Shown: positions 7,108 through 17,483 of the stretch, one piece after another | How positions within the stretch are numbered: the stretch's first letter is position 1 | Layout: the number at the start of each line of letters is the position of its first letter | Source: an uncultured Mediterraneibacter sp. | Lineage (GTDB): Bacteria; Bacillota; Clostridia; Lachnospirales; Lachnospiraceae | Direction: 5' to 3' | Length of the DNA: 64,000 nucleotides | Assembly (NCBI GenBank): GCA_944381495.1 | Contig: CALWLJ010000002.1 | Location: forward strand, 124,001 to 188,000 | Notes under the pieces: model-generated | What the model saw: the letters and a program-made list of their open reading frames with translations, nothing else | The model's database searches: none | What the model was told of the DNA's origin: nothing | Program-made: the position numbers and the translations under genes

Positions 7108-8544
7108 TTATTCCACTGTCGCAATTCTCATCATGTTACTTGTCGTTGTATGCTCCTGTTTGATATTGGTAGACGGGATTCCGGCTGTCAGAACAACAAC
7201 ATCTCCCGGCTCAATATACTGTTTTGCTGTAGCAAGCTCAATCGCATTATTGCAGATATCGTCTGTTGTGTTGAACTGCATGGATTTCAGCGGTCTTACT
7301 CCCCAGTAGATCGACATTCTGCGCAGTGTCCTCTCGTTTGGAGTCACACCGAGAATATCCTGTTTCGGCCGCATATTGGATACAACTCTTGTGGTAGCTC
7401 CCGTCACAGAAGGTGTAATAATACACTTTGCATTCAGATTAGCAGCCGCCAGCACAGAAGAATACCCGATTGCGCTGGAAAGTCCGCTCTTCAGATGTCC
7501 GCCGGCTTTGTTCAGCATCGCATCGTAATCAAGATGCTGCTCTGTATTCTCAATAATATGAACCATCATCTGAAGCGCTTCCACCGGATATTTACCCTGT
7601 GCAGTCTCTCCGGAAAGCATTACAGCATCTGTCCCGTCATACACTGCATTGGCAACATCAGTTACCTCAGCTCTCGTAGGACGCGGATTACGCATCATAG
7701 AATCTAACATCTGTGTCGCCGTAATAACAGTTTTGAAATTGCTGTTACATTTCTGAATCATCATTTTCTGAAGATAAGGCACTTCTTCAGCCGGGATCTC
7801 GACGCCCAGGTCTCCGCGGGCAACCATAATACCGTCCGCAGCACGGATGATCTCATCGATATTGCGGATTCCTTCCGCATTCTCAATCTTGGCAATGATC
7901 GGAATGTACGGAGCATCCAGCTCTTTCAGATAAGCCTTGATTTCGAGGACACACTCTGCATTACGCACAAAGGAAGCGGCAATGAAGTCGATTCCCTGCT
8001 CTACGCCAAATCTGATATCATCCTTGTCTTTCTCAGTGATTGCAGGAAGTCTTACTGGTACGTTCGGCACGTTCACACCTTTACGTTCTCCCAACTCTCC
8101 GCCGTTTACCACTTCACAGACAATATCATTTCCCTTTTTATGGAGAACCTTCAGCGCGATCAGACCGTCATCGATCAGAATTGTCTTGCCTGCATCCACA
8201 TCATCTACAAGACCGGCATAGGAAATGGATACTCTTTTTTCATCTCCGACAATATCTTCTGTAGTCAGTGTAAATGTGGCTCCACCCTGAAGATTGACTT
8301 TCTTTCCGTCTTTCAAAAGACCAGTTCTGATTTCCGGTCCCTTTGTATCGAGCAGGATTGCTGTATTGGTATGCTCTTCCTCACGCAGCTGTTTCAGCAG
8401 ATCCATTCTAAATTTCTGCTCTTCGTGATCACCGTGAGAAAAATTAAATCTCGCAACATCCATGCCGTTTTTGATCAGTTTTCTCATCAGTTCCTTATCA
8501 TTTGTATTAGGTCCCATTGTGCAGACTACTTTTGTTTTCTTCAT
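7108..8544 (-). CDS. pyk: Pyruvate kinase
   Basis: A 478-residue enzyme transferring phosphate from phosphoenolpyruvate to ADP, the last step of glycolysis. The N-terminus KTKVVCTMGPN and RFNFSHGDHEE, the MVARGDLGVEIP substrate loop, the ITATQMLDSM signature and the C-terminal regulatory domain are all present. The length fits the short class, without the extra PEP-utiliser domain found in Bacillus. GGAGAGGG precedes the ATG. The rhomboid-like gene ends 25 bases upstream, so the two are probably co-transcribed. Confidence 0.97.
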   Translation of the reverse strand: MKKTKVVCTMGPNTNDKELMRKLIKNGMDVARFNFSHGDHEEQKFRMDLLKQLREEEHTNTAILLDTKGPEIRTGLLKDGKKVNLQGGATFTLTTEDIVGDEKRVSISYAGLVDDVDAGKTILIDDGLIALKVLHKKGNDIVCEVVNGGELGERKGVNVPNVPVRLPAITEKDKDDIRFGVEQGIDFIAASFVRNAECVLEIKAYLKELDAPYIPIIAKIENAEGIRNIDEIIRAADGIMVARGDLGVEIPAEEVPYLQKMMIQKCNSNFKTVITATQMLDSMMRNPRPTRAEVTDVANAVYDGTDAVMLSGETAQGKYPVEALQMMVHIIENTEQHLDYDAMLNKAGGHLKSGLSSAIGYSSVLAAANLNAKCIITPSVTGATTRVVSNMRPKQDILGVTPNERTLRRMSIYWGVRPLKSMQFNTTDDICNNAIELATAKQYIEPGDVVVLTAGIPSTNIKQEHTTTSNMMRIATVE

Positions 8545-8569
8545 TATGCCCTCTCCTCTTCTTCTATTA

Positions 8570-9421
8570 TTATTTTACATGTTCATGCGTAAACAGATGA
8601 TCCTGGCAGTATTCATAATTGCCTTTACATTTTGAACAGAACCGGAATTCCAGGTTAGGATCATCCAGCTCCGTGCGGCCGCACACTGCGCAGCGGTGCC
8701 TCGCCCCGTTGGTATATGTCATATGAGGACGGGACTGCCGTCGGAATCTTGCCTTGCGCGCCTGTTCTCTTGGGCCGAACCTTCTCATATTCCTGCTGGA
8801 AAAGAAGAAAATAATAAAGTTCAGCAAAGAAGCCGCGATGGCAACGCGGGTCGCCATGCCGCCAGTAATGAAATAGTACAGTGCCATTGCCGCATAAACC
8901 AACGCCATCCACTTCATTTTCACCGGCAGGATAAAGAACAGCAGTACTTCCATGTCCGGATATATCGCCGCAAAGGCGAGGAAGATAGACATGGTAATAT
9001 AGTTCGTACTGATCAGTCCCACAGCGGAAAGGGATACTTCGTACCCATATAGAAGAAAATAAACGCCATAAAGGATAAAAGCAGCTATCACCGTAAAAAG
9101 GATCCCGGAAAAAATATAAACATTATACCGGAACGTTCCCCAGGTTCTCTCAAGGGTTGTGCCAAGAGAATAGTATAAAAGCACAAGAAAAAAGAGAGTG
9201 ACCAGACTGCCCGAAGGCGGAATAAGTACCCATGATATCAGTCTCCATACCTGTCCTCTCAGAATAAGAGCCGGTTCCAGCGTCAGCCATCCCAGCAGAC
9301 TCGGCATCAGCCACGCGACCGCATACCCGATCACATACCCGGCAAGCAGGTAGACGGTCAGATTCGGTATCGCGTAACGGCCTATCTTTCTCTCCAATTT
9401 ATCCAGCCAGTTCAAATCCAC
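8570..9421 (-). CDS. Rhomboid-like membrane protein with C-terminal zinc ribbon, protease residues absent
   Basis: A 283-residue protein with about six membrane segments between residues 18 and 210. GQVWRLISWVLIP resembles the WR motif of the rhomboid L1 loop. The GxSG serine of helix 4 is not present (the region reads SLSAVGLISTNY), nor is the conserved His of helix 6 (GGMATRVAIAAS), so it is probably not a serine protease. The cytoplasmic tail has a zinc-ribbon pattern (CAVC near 246, CSKC near 267, then Cys and His residues). GTG 9421 has AAGGAG only 3 bases upstream; TTG 9415 is an alternative start. It lies upstream of pyk. Function unknown. Confidence 0.7.
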   Translation of the reverse strand: MDLNWLDKLERKIGRYAIPNLTVYLLAGYVIGYAVAWLMPSLLGWLTLEPALILRGQVWRLISWVLIPPSGSLVTLFFLVLLYYSLGTTLERTWGTFRYNVYIFSGILFTVIAAFILYGVYFLLYGYEVSLSAVGLISTNYITMSIFLAFAAIYPDMEVLLFFILPVKMKWMALVYAAMALYYFITGGMATRVAIAASLLNFIIFFFSSRNMRRFGPREQARKARFRRQSRPHMTYTNGARHRCAVCGRTELDDPNLEFRFCSKCKGNYEYCQDHLFTHEHVK

Positions 9422-9451
9422 ATACTCCTTACCTGTTTTTATTTCTATACA

Positions 9452-9480
9452 ATTGTACCGTCAGTGCCCGTGTTTGTCAA
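9452..9480 (-). promoter_or_regulatory. Promoter of the rhomboid-like/pyk transcript
   Basis: -35 TTGACA (9475-9480), 17 bp, -10 TACAAT (9452-9457). The -35 is overlapped by the palindrome GTGTTTG-T-CAAACAC (9470-9484), a possible repressor site. Confidence 0.75.
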
Positions 9481-9599
9481 ACACATGTTGCATGTTTTAA
9501 TTTTCTTTCCATTTCTTTAACATCTGCTTTATATTTCTCTTTATATAATTTACCCATAATGAAAAGGAATTATTTTGAAATCCCGCATAATAATGACAA

Positions 9600-9628
9600 T
9601 TGTCTTTTTTATTTTCCTGTCGTATAAT
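9600..9628 (+). promoter_or_regulatory. Promoter of the activase gene
   Basis: -35 TTGTCT (9600-9605), 17 bp, -10 TATAAT (9623-9628), leaving a leader of about 85 bases. It is divergent from the rhomboid-like promoter. Confidence 0.7.
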
Positions 9629-9718
9629 GTAAATTGTTGTAAATGCGAAAACACATTAAATATGAAGCAACTCATATAAATATTTAACAAAAAGACACAA
9701 AAGATTGGGGATTGTACT

Positions 9719-12700
9719 ATGAATCATCACGAATTACATACTTTGGGAATCGACATCGGTTCCACCACAGTCAAGATTGCGATCCTGGATGAGGAGAACG
9801 AAGTATTGTTTTCCGATTACGAGAGACATTTCGCCAATATCCAGGAAACACTGTCCGATCTTCTCGGCCGTGCTCTCTACAAGCTGGGACCGATCCAGGT
9901 TTCTCCGGTCATCACCGGAAGCGGCGGCCTGACCCTTGCGAAGAATCTGGGCATTCCGTTTGTCCAGGAAGTTATTGCAGTGTCCACTGCTCTGCAGGAC
10001 TACGCTCCGCAGACCGATGTAGCCATCGAGCTTGGCGGCGAGGATGCCAAGATCATTTATTTTGAAGGAGGCAACATTGAACAGCGTATGAACGGCGTCT
10101 GTGCGGGAGGCACAGGCTCTTTTATCGATCAGATGGCATCTCTGCTCCAGACAGATGCTTCCGGTCTGAATGAATACGCTAAAAATTATAAGGCACTTTA
10201 CTCTATCGCTGCCCGCTGCGGTGTATTTGCCAAATCTGATATCCAGCCGCTGATCAACGATGGAGCATCCAAGGAAGATCTGGCTGCCTCTATTTTCCAG
10301 GCAGTTGTAAATCAGACCATCAGTGGTCTCGCCTGTGGTAAGCCGATCCGGGGACATGTGGCATTTCTGGGAGGGCCTCTTCATTTCCTCTCCGAACTCC
10401 GTGCCGCTTTTGTCCGCACTCTGAAGCTGGACGACGAGCACACCATCGCGCCCAACCATTCTCATCTTTTTGCAGCAATCGGTTCCGCGCTGAACTCGAA
10501 AAAGGATACGCCAATGGCTCTCCGGGAGCTGCAGAACCGTCTGGCTGCAAAGATCAAGATGGAGATCGAGGTAGAGCGTCTGGACCCTCTTTTCGCCTCT
10601 ACAGAAGAATATGAGGAATTCAACGCCCGCCACGCAAAGCATCAGGTTCCCGTCAAGGATCTGGCCACTTACAAAGGAAAGGCATTCCTTGGAATTGACG
10701 CCGGATCTACAACTACAAAAGCGGCCCTGGTAGGCGAGGACGGAACACTCCTGTATTCCTTCTACCACAACAACGACGGAGATCCGCTGGGCACCGCCAT
10801 CACTGCCATCAAGGATATCTACAGTCAGCTGCCGGAAGGCGTGGAGATTGTCCACTCCTGTTCTACTGGCTACGGCGAGGCTCTGATCAAGGCAGCGCTG
10901 ATGCTTGACGAAGGAGAAGTGGAAACAGTTGCCCATTACTACGCCGCTGCTTTCTTTGAACCGGATGTAGACTGCATCCTGGATATCGGCGGCCAGGATA
11001 TGAAATGTATCAAGATCAAGAACCAGACCGTAGATAGTGTGCAGCTTAACGAAGCATGCTCCTCCGGATGCGGTTCCTTTATTGAGACCTTTGCAAAGTC
11101 ACTGAACTACTCTGTAGAGGATTTTGCTCACGAGGCTCTTTATGCCCAGAATCCTATCGATCTGGGAACCCGCTGTACCGTGTTCATGAACTCCAAGGTA
11201 AAGCAGGCGCAGAAAGAAGGCGCTTCCGTTGCAGACATCTCAGCTGGACTTGCCTACTCTGTAATTAAAAACGCTCTGTTCAAGGTAATCAAGGTTTCCA
11301 GTGCATCAGAGCTTGGAAATCATATTGTTGTCCAGGGCGGTACTTTCTACAATAACGCCGTCCTGCGAAGCTTTGAGAAGATTGCGGACTGCGAGGCGAT
11401 CCGTCCGGATATTGCCGGTATCATGGGTGCTTTCGGAGCTGCCCTCATTGCCAGAGAACGCTATGTGGAGTGTGAAGGAACGACCATGCTCTCCATCGAC
11501 GATATCAAGTCGCTGGAGTACTCCACTACCATGACCAAATGCAAAGGCTGTACCAATGCATGCCGTCTGACGATCAATCACTTCAGCGGCGGCAGACGGT
11601 TTATCACTGGAAACCGGTGCGAACGTGGTCTTGGAAAAGAAAAATCCAAAAACCAGATGCCTAACCTGTTCGACTACAAGTTCCACCGCTACTTTGATTA
11701 CACTCCTCTGGAGGAATCCGAGGCAAAACGCGGTGTGATCGGCATCCCGCGTGTGCTGAATATGTACGAGAACTATCCGTTCTGGTTTACATTTTTCACG
11801 AAACTGGGCTTTCGGGTTGTACTCTCTCCCGCTTCCACGAGAAAGATCTACGAGCTGGGAATTGAGTCTATCCCGAGTGAATCCGAGTGTTATCCGGCTA
11901 AGCTGGCTCACGGACATGTACAGTGGCTGATTAATGAAGGGATCAAGCATATTTTCTATCCCTCCATTCCTTATGAGCGAAATGAGTTCAAAGATGCAAA
12001 TAACCACTACAACTGCCCCATCGTCACCTCCTACCCGGAGAACATCAAGAACAATATGGATCCGATCGTAAACGGTGAAGTGGACTTTATTCATCCATTC
12101 CTCTCTTTTGCAAGCGAGGAGACCATCTCTTACCGACTGATCGAGGAGCTTGGGAAGAAGTTTTCTCTTTCTGACGATGAGATCCGTTCTGCAGTACATG
12201 ATGCATGGAATGAGCTGGCGGCATGCCGTGAGGATATGAGGAGAAAAGGGGAGGAGACTATCAAGTTCCTGAATGAAACAGGAAACAGGGGTATCGTCCT
12301 GGCCGGCCGTCCGTATCACATTGACCCCGAAGTCAATCACGGATTGCCGGAGATGATCACCTCCTACAACATTGCCGTGCTGACAGAGGATTCCGTCTCC
12401 CACCTGCACCAGGTAGAGCGTCCGCTTAATGTTATGGATCAGTGGATGTACCACTCCAGACTGTACGCGGCTGCCAACTATGTAAAGACAACCGATAATC
12501 TGGAACTGATCCAGCTGAACTCCTTCGGATGTGGCCTGGATGCTGTCACCACTGACCAGGTGGCTGAAATTCTGAACAACTCAGGCAAGATCTACACCAC
12601 CCTGAAGATTGACGAAGTGAACAATCTGGGAGCGGCAAGGATCCGTGTCCGCTCTCTTCTTGCGGCCATCCGTGTCCGCGATCAGAAGCAGAGCCACCGT

Positions 12701-14002
12701 GAAATTCGTCCTTCCTCTATTGAGAAAGTGCCGTTTACAAAGGAAATGCGCAAGACTTACACGATCCTCTGCCCGCAGATGTCACCCATTCATTTCGAGC
12801 TTCTGGAGCCGGCGTTCAAGGCTGCCGGATACAAGATCGAGGTGCTGCCAAACGACAACCGGCAGGCTGTTGATATGGGTCTGAAGTATGTAAACAACGA
12901 CGCCTGCTATCCTTCCTTGATCGTAGTAGGCCAGATCATGGACGCCGTCCTGTCCGGGAACTATGATACAGACCATCTGGCTGTCATCATCAGCCAGACC
13001 GGAGGCGGATGCCGTGCATCTAACTATATCGGATTTATCCGCCGGGCGCTTAAGAAGGCAGGATACGGACATATCCCTGTTATTTCTATCAATCTGAGCG
13101 GTCTGGAAGCTAACCCGGGATTTAAGATCACGATCCCTCTGGCAGTCCGCGTAGCGTATGCCGCCGTATTTGGAGATATTTTCATGAAATGTGTCTACCG
13201 AATGCGTCCTTATGAGGCGGTACCGGGAACCACGGATGCCATGCACCGCAAATGGGCGGAAGTCGTCAAGAAATTTGTATCTGAGGGTTATCCGTCCCGC
13301 CGGAAATTTAAAAAGCTGTGCCAGGATATCATTCATGATTTCGATAATATTGAGATCCTTAACATTAAGAAACCTCGCGTGGGTGTAGTCGGAGAGATTC
13401 TTGTCAAGTTCCTTCCGGCTGCGAATAACCACCTTGTTGATCTGCTGGAAGCAGAAGGGGCCGAGGCTGTTGTACCGGACCTGATCGATTTCATGCAGTA
13501 CTGCTTCTACAACCAGAACTTCAAGGTTTCCCACCTTGGCTTTGCGAAGAGAAAGGCCCTGATCGGAAATCTGGGCATCAAAGCTGTAGAATGGCTGCGG
13601 GCTCCGGCTACAAAAGCATTTGCCGCAAGCAAGCACTTTGATCCGCCGGCACATATCGAGGACCTTGCAAAGATGGCATCTGAGATCGTTTCTATCGGAA
13701 ACCAGACCGGAGAAGGATGGTTCCTGACCGGAGAGATGCTTGAGCTGATCCACAACGGAGCCGGCAATATCGTCTGCACACAGCCCTTCGCCTGCCTTCC
13801 CAACCATGTGGTAGGAAAAGGTGTTATCAAGGAGCTGCGCAGGCTGCATCCTCAGTCAAATATCGTTGCCATCGACTTCGACCCCGGTGCCAGCGAGGTA
13901 AACCAGCTGAACAGAATCAAACTGATGCTGTCCACAGCATTCAAGAATCTGGAAGCAGAGGAAGCTGCTGAAGATCCGGAGAAAAACGAAGCCGCCTCAT
14001 AA
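9719..14002 (+). CDS. Giant 2-hydroxyacyl-CoA dehydratase activase-type protein (two BadF/HgdC ATPase domains, DUF2229, dehydratase-like C-terminus)
   Basis: A 1427-residue cytosolic protein. Domain 1 (~6-255) is a BadF/BadG/HgdC actin-fold ATPase with phosphate loop [10 protein letters not shown]; Cys128 and Cys167 match the two Cys per subunit that hold the [4Fe-4S] cluster of HgdC. Domain 2 (~320-580) repeats the fold ([10 protein letters not shown]) with Cys447 and Cys486. A four-Cys patch (608, 611, 615, 634) follows, then DUF2229 (~670-890) and a C-terminal part (~1010-1400) related to the dehydratase D component. HgdC-type proteins hydrolyse ATP to drive electrons into a dehydratase. 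Fusing everything in one chain is known in anaerobes, but its substrate is not. GGGGATT precedes the ATG. It stands alone. Confidence 0.9.
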   Translation: MNHHELHTLGIDIGSTTVKIAILDEENEVLFSDYERHFANIQETLSDLLGRALYKLGPIQVSPVITGSGGLTLAKNLGIPFVQEVIAVSTALQDYAPQTDVAIELGGEDAKIIYFEGGNIEQRMNGVCAGGTGSFIDQMASLLQTDASGLNEYAKNYKALYSIAARCGVFAKSDIQPLINDGASKEDLAASIFQAVVNQTISGLACGKPIRGHVAFLGGPLHFLSELRAAFVRTLKLDDEHTIAPNHSHLFAAIGSALNSKKDTPMALRELQNRLAAKIKMEIEVERLDPLFASTEEYEEFNARHAKHQVPVKDLATYKGKAFLGIDAGSTTTKAALVGEDGTLLYSFYHNNDGDPLGTAITAIKDIYSQLPEGVEIVHSCSTGYGEALIKAALMLDEGEVETVAHYYAAAFFEPDVDCILDIGGQDMKCIKIKNQTVDSVQLNEACSSGCGSFIETFAKSLNYSVEDFAHEALYAQNPIDLGTRCTVFMNSKVKQAQKEGASVADISAGLAYSVIKNALFKVIKVSSASELGNHIVVQGGTFYNNAVLRSFEKIADCEAIRPDIAGIMGAFGAALIARERYVECEGTTMLSIDDIKSLEYSTTMTKCKGCTNACRLTINHFSGGRRFITGNRCERGLGKEKSKNQMPNLFDYKFHRYFDYTPLEESEAKRGVIGIPRVLNMYENYPFWFTFFTKLGFRVVLSPASTRKIYELGIESIPSESECYPAKLAHGHVQWLINEGIKHIFYPSIPYERNEFKDANNHYNCPIVTSYPENIKNNMDPIVNGEVDFIHPFLSFASEETISYRLIEELGKKFSLSDDEIRSAVHDAWNELAACREDMRRKGEETIKFLNETGNRGIVLAGRPYHIDPEVNHGLPEMITSYNIAVLTEDSVSHLHQVERPLNVMDQWMYHSRLYAAANYVKTTDNLELIQLNSFGCGLDAVTTDQVAEILNNSGKIYTTLKIDEVNNLGAARIRVRSLLAAIRVRDQKQSHREIRPSSIEKVPFTKEMRKTYTILCPQMSPIHFELLEPAFKAAGYKIEVLPNDNRQAVDMGLKYVNNDACYPSLIVVGQIMDAVLSGNYDTDHLAVIISQTGGGCRASNYIGFIRRALKKAGYGHIPVISINLSGLEANPGFKITIPLAVRVAYAAVFGDIFMKCVYRMRPYEAVPGTTDAMHRKWAEVVKKFVSEGYPSRRKFKKLCQDIIHDFDNIEILNIKKPRVGVVGEILVKFLPAANNHLVDLLEAEGAEAVVPDLIDFMQYCFYNQNFKVSHLGFAKRKALIGNLGIKAVEWLRAPATKAFAASKHFDPPAHIEDLAKMASEIVSIGNQTGEGWFLTGEMLELIHNGAGNIVCTQPFACLPNHVVGKGVIKELRRLHPQSNIVAIDFDPGASEVNQLNRIKLMLSTAFKNLEAEEAAEDPEKNEAAS

Positions 14003-14015
14003 GGGTGTCTTTATA

Positions 14016-14060
14016 CAGAAAAGAACCGTTCTGTCATTTCGACAGAGCGGTTCTTTTCTG
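14016..14060 (+). terminator. Terminator of the activase gene
   Basis: Arms 14016-14035 and 14041-14060 pair over about 20 bp with one G-T wobble around a 5-base loop. The upper strand ends in GGTTCTTTTCTG. Confidence 0.88.
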
Positions 14061-14163
14061 TGCAGTCATACAGCAGTATTTTCCTGCCGCTGTATATTAA
14101 AGTATAAATTCAGGGAGGTGTAATTGGTAATTTCAAAATGTTGCTGATATTGGGTCGCAAGAT

Positions 14164-14409
14164 CTACAGGTCCAGCCTGTAGAGGAAGAAAGCTCCTCCG
14201 AACAGTCCCAGGATGATCCCGGCATATCCCCCGGCACATATGATTTCCGCCATAGCCTTCACAATATCTGTTCCAGTAGCGGTGCAAACAACAATTCCCG
14301 CCGCTACACCGGCAATAGTCCATCCAAGGATCACCACCGGAAGAAACAGAGAAACTGCGTGACTGTTATCCATATAGCGGGTAATAAATTTCCATAATCC
14401 TCTGTACAT
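14164..14409 (-). CDS. Small two-helix membrane protein, unknown function
   Basis: An 81-residue protein with two glycine-rich hydrophobic segments (about 20-43 and 53-77) joined by a short polar turn, a helical hairpin in the membrane. AGAGGG 8 bases before the ATG supports translation. Downstream, 14061-14163 holds no other gene; an 8-bp inverted repeat (TCTACAGG/CCTGTAGA) overlaps its stop codon. No family was recognised. It follows the HAD gene after about 125 bp on the same strand. Confidence 0.6.
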   Translation of the reverse strand: MYRGLWKFITRYMDNSHAVSLFLPVVILGWTIAGVAAGIVVCTATGTDIVKAMAEIICAGGYAGIILGLFGGAFFLYRLDL

Positions 14410-14533
14410 TCCGAATCCCTCTTTTCAGTCTTTGTAATCTTTCTTTATTCTTATTATAGATACGGAATGTAAAATCTATTCTTTTCTAATTGAAAATTTT
14501 CTGTAAAAAGCAGGGGCAAACTTTATTCCTTTA

Positions 14534-15187
14534 TCAGCCTTGTAATATCAATGCAGCGATATCAGCAGGCGTCTCGGCGATCAGATCCGGGCCTGCAGCC
14601 TCTATCTCCTCCCGGCTCCCATATCCGTAGAGCACTCCCATAGAGGCCAGACCGGCTTTTTGGGCTCCTTCCATGTCATAACGGCGGTCACCGACCATGA
14701 TCAGATCTGTCCGGTCCGACACGCCGCAAGCCTCCAGAACATACTCGATAACCTCCTGTTTGGCTGTCCTTGTACCGTCCATGTTGGCTCCGCCGATGAA
14801 ATCAAAATACTCTGCAAATGCAAAATGATCCGCTATGATCTTTGCAAACTTTTCCGGCTTAGATGTAGCCAGAAGGATCCGGATCCCTGCTTCTTTCAGA
14901 CTCTTCAGCATAGGAATAACCCCGTCATAAACCCGGTTTTCAAAGATTCCCGTGCCACTGTACCTCTCCCGATACAGGCGAACCATCTCCTCAGCCTGTT
15001 CATCTGTAATACCGCAGAAATCGCGGAACTGCTCATGCAACGGCGGTCCGATAAAAGCCCTCAGCTCAGACTCATCCGCCTCAGGCATATCTGATTTCTC
15101 CAGCGCATACCTGACGCAGTTCATGATTCCCGGTCCGGAATCAGTAATTGTCCCGTCAAGGTCAAATAAAACAGTGTGATACTTCAT
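14534..15187 (-). CDS. HAD-superfamily phosphatase (Gph/5'-nucleotidase-like)
   Basis: A 217-residue HAD hydrolase. Motif I FDLDGTITDSG is at the N-terminus, the C1 cap spans ~15-80 with the conserved FIGPPLHEQF, motif II is ATSKPEKFA, motif III includes TAKQEVI and motif IV is MVGDRRYDMEGAQKAG. This is the pattern of the phosphoglycolate phosphatase-like branch with broad phosphatase activity; exact substrate unknown. The greA gene ends 27 bases upstream, suggesting one transcript. Confidence 0.82.
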   Translation of the reverse strand: MKYHTVLFDLDGTITDSGPGIMNCVRYALEKSDMPEADESELRAFIGPPLHEQFRDFCGITDEQAEEMVRLYRERYSGTGIFENRVYDGVIPMLKSLKEAGIRILLATSKPEKFAKIIADHFAFAEYFDFIGGANMDGTRTAKQEVIEYVLEACGVSDRTDLIMVGDRRYDMEGAQKAGLASMGVLYGYGSREEIEAAGPDLIAETPADIAALILQG

Positions 15188-15214
15188 TAATCTCTCTGCC
15201 TCCGATCATCTTTG

Positions 15215-15718
15215 TCAATAGCTCCTGATATGATCCTCATCCTCGCTCTGCGTCTTGACAATCTTCCGGATCACAACATAGTACCCATAATCATTGTTCA
15301 CCTTAATGTAGACTCTGTCTCCCTCTTTATGTCCGAGAAGCGCCTTCCCAATGGGGGACTCGATACTCACCAGTCCGTTCAGAGAACTTCCTCTTACGGA
15401 GGTAACGATCCGGTATGTCTCCACTTCGTCATCATCCTCGCAATAAAGTTCTACCGTATTGTTCAATCCCACTTCATCTGCTCCGGAATGATCTTCCACA
15501 ATTTCCGCCGTCTTAAGCATCCTTTCCAGATAGCGGATCCTGCTCTCGTTTCGGTTCTTCTCCTTCTTTGCGGCATGATATTCAAAGTTCTCGCTGAGAT
15601 CTCCGTGAGACCTTGCTTCTTTCACAGCTTCGATCAGTTCCTTCCGCTCTACCAGCTTCCGGTGCTCAATCTCCGCCTGGATCTTCTCCACATCGCTTTT
15701 TGTCAGCTTTTCACGCAT
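15215..15718 (-). CDS. greA: GreA/GreB-family transcription elongation factor
   Basis: A 167-residue protein. The N-terminal antiparallel coiled coil (~1-80) carries ARSHGDLSENFEYHAAKKEK, the hallmark acidic tip that enters the RNA polymerase secondary channel and stimulates cleavage of backtracked RNA. The C-terminal FKBP-like domain includes SIESPIGKALLGHKEGD. AAGGAG lies 11 bases before the ATG, directly after the gpmI terminator, so it may be read from its own promoter or by read-through. Lachnospiraceae often carry a second Gre-like paralogue; this could be that copy. Confidence 0.88.
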   Translation of the reverse strand: MREKLTKSDVEKIQAEIEHRKLVERKELIEAVKEARSHGDLSENFEYHAAKKEKNRNESRIRYLERMLKTAEIVEDHSGADEVGLNNTVELYCEDDDEVETYRIVTSVRGSSLNGLVSIESPIGKALLGHKEGDRVYIKVNNDYGYYVVIRKIVKTQSEDEDHIRSY

Positions 15719-15744
15719 ATTGTCATTATCTCCTTCTAACAGAC

Positions 15745-15771
15745 AAGAGGCCCGGTCTTACCGAGCCTCTT
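15745..15771 (-). terminator. Terminator of gpmI
   Basis: AAGAGGCCCGG (15745-15755) faces CCGAGCCTCTT (15761-15771) with one mismatch and a 5-base loop, followed on the minus strand by a T-rich stretch. Confidence 0.65.
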
Positions 15772-15801
15772 CCTGCATCCATTTATAACACTCTGAAAAT
15801 A

Positions 15802-17340
15802 TTATTTTACAAGCAGGGATTTGCCTGTCATCTCTTTCGGCTGTTCCATTCCCATCAGTTCGATCAGAGTAGGTGCGATATCTGCCAGGCAGCCGCCCTC
15901 TCTCAGCTTATAGGACGGATCAGCATTCACCAGGATAAAGGGAACCTGATTGGTCGTATGAGCAGTGAAAGGCTCGCCTGTCTCTTCATCAATCAGCTGC
16001 TCTGCATTACCGTGGTCCGCGCAGATGAACATCTGGCCATCCACTTCTTTGATCGCGTCAACCGCTTTTCCAACACACTCGTCAACCGCCTCGATTGCCT
16101 TGATTGCAGCAGCTTCAACTCCTGTGTGACCGACCATATCCGGATTTGCAAAATTGATAATGATCACGTCATATTTTCCGGACTTGATTGCCTCTACCAG
16201 CTTATCACATACTTCATATGCGCTCATCTCCGGTTTCAGATCATAAGTAGCAACCTTCGGAGATTTTACAAGGATTCTGTCCTCTCCCGGATTAGGCTCC
16301 TCTACTCCGCCATTGAAGAAGAAGGTCACGTGAGCATACTTCTCTGTCTCAGCGATACGAGCCTGAGTCATATTGTGAGCGGCAAGGAACTCGCCGAAAG
16401 TATTGGTGATCTCCTCTTTTACAAATGCAACCTGCTTGTTCGGGATCGTCACATCATACTCTGTAAAGCATACATAAGTAGTCTTTACTCTCGGTCCTCT
16501 GTCAAATCCTGTGAAATCATCGTCACAGAACGTTCTTGTAATCTCTCTTGCGCGGTCCGGGCGGAAGTTGAAGAAAATGACGGAATCGCCATCCTTTACT
16601 GTAGCTGTAGGTGCTCCATCCTTCATCACAACCATGGGTTCTACGAACTCATCTGTCTTCTCGTTATCATAGGATGCCTGAATTCCCTCTGTAGCGGAAA
16701 CAGCCTGAACACCTTCTCCTTTTACAAGAGCCTTGTAAGCTTTCTCAACACGATCCCAGCGGTTATCTCTGTCCATAGCATAGTAACGTCCTGCAACAGT
16801 AGCCACCTCGCCTACGCCAATCTCCTTCATCTTAGCTTCCAGTTCCTCTACATACTCTTTTCCGGATGCCGGCGGTGTGTCACGTCCGTCCAGGAAACAG
16901 TGTACATAGACTTTTTCAAGCCCCTGTCTCTTTGCAAGTTCCAGCAGCCCGTAAATGTGTGTATTGTGACTGTGTACGCCTCCATCAGATACAAGTCCCA
17001 TCAGGTGAAGAGCGGAATTATTTTTCTTTGCGTTTTCACATGCTGACAGGAGTGCCTTATTCTTAAAGAAATCCCCGTCCTGGATCGCTTTCGTGATCTT
17101 AGTCAGGTCCTGATACACAATACGTCCTGCTCCCATATTCAGATGTCCAACTTCAGAATTTCCCATCTGTCCTTCCGGAAGTCCTACTGCCATACCGCTG
17201 GCATTCCCTCTCACAAAAGGATATTCTGCCATCAGTTTGTCCATAACCGGCGTTGCAGCTTCTGCGACAGCATTGCCGTGCTTGTCATTTCTTAAGCCAT
17301 AGCCGTCTAATATCATCAATACGGTTGGTTTCTTACTCAT
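15802..17340 (-). CDS. gpmI: 2,3-bisphosphoglycerate-independent phosphoglycerate mutase
   Basis: A 512-residue alkaline-phosphatase-fold enzyme interconverting 3- and 2-phosphoglycerate. [11 protein letters not shown] starts the phosphatase half, and [13 protein letters not shown] holds the serine that is transiently phosphorylated. [11 protein letters not shown], the metal-binding [12 protein letters not shown] and ADHGNAEQ complete the Mn site. ATG 17340 is chosen because AAGGAG lies 7-8 bases upstream and MSKKPTVL is the family N-terminus; longer open frame upstream has no support. It is last in the gap-pgk-tpiA-gpmI run. Confidence 0.97.
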   Translation of the reverse strand: MSKKPTVLMILDGYGLRNDKHGNAVAEAATPVMDKLMAEYPFVRGNASGMAVGLPEGQMGNSEVGHLNMGAGRIVYQDLTKITKAIQDGDFFKNKALLSACENAKKNNSALHLMGLVSDGGVHSHNTHIYGLLELAKRQGLEKVYVHCFLDGRDTPPASGKEYVEELEAKMKEIGVGEVATVAGRYYAMDRDNRWDRVEKAYKALVKGEGVQAVSATEGIQASYDNEKTDEFVEPMVVMKDGAPTATVKDGDSVIFFNFRPDRAREITRTFCDDDFTGFDRGPRVKTTYVCFTEYDVTIPNKQVAFVKEEITNTFGEFLAAHNMTQARIAETEKYAHVTFFFNGGVEEPNPGEDRILVKSPKVATYDLKPEMSAYEVCDKLVEAIKSGKYDVIIINFANPDMVGHTGVEAAAIKAIEAVDECVGKAVDAIKEVDGQMFICADHGNAEQLIDEETGEPFTAHTTNQVPFILVNADPSYKLREGGCLADIAPTLIELMGMEQPKEMTGKSLLVK

Positions 17341-17445
17341 ATCCATATCTCCTTTTTTGTACATTTCCGGGTATTTTCCCCGTAGACTATTGTACCTGTT
17401 TTCACTGGATTTTTCAAGACACATGACAGAGATTATCACGTGAAA

Positions 17446-17468
17446 GGACACGGCATTAAGCCGTGTCC
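17446..17468 (-). terminator. Hairpin between tpiA and gpmI
   Basis: GGACACGGC (17446-17454) and GCCGTGTCC (17460-17468) form a 9-bp stem. The following minus-strand sequence has only a short T-run, so partial termination or mRNA end protection is as likely as full termination. Confidence 0.5.
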
Positions 17469-17483
17469 CTGACATTTTGATAA

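Noticed and set aside
9734-10936. 400-codon frame antisense to the activase gene, and similar long antisense frames at 11306-12454 and 12782-13849
   Set aside because: They mirror codon bias of the strongly supported plus-strand gene and encode no recognisable domain.
14066-14323. 85-codon frame antisense to the activase terminator and overlapping the small membrane gene
   Set aside because: Overlaps the better supported 81-residue gene in another frame and has no ribosome site.
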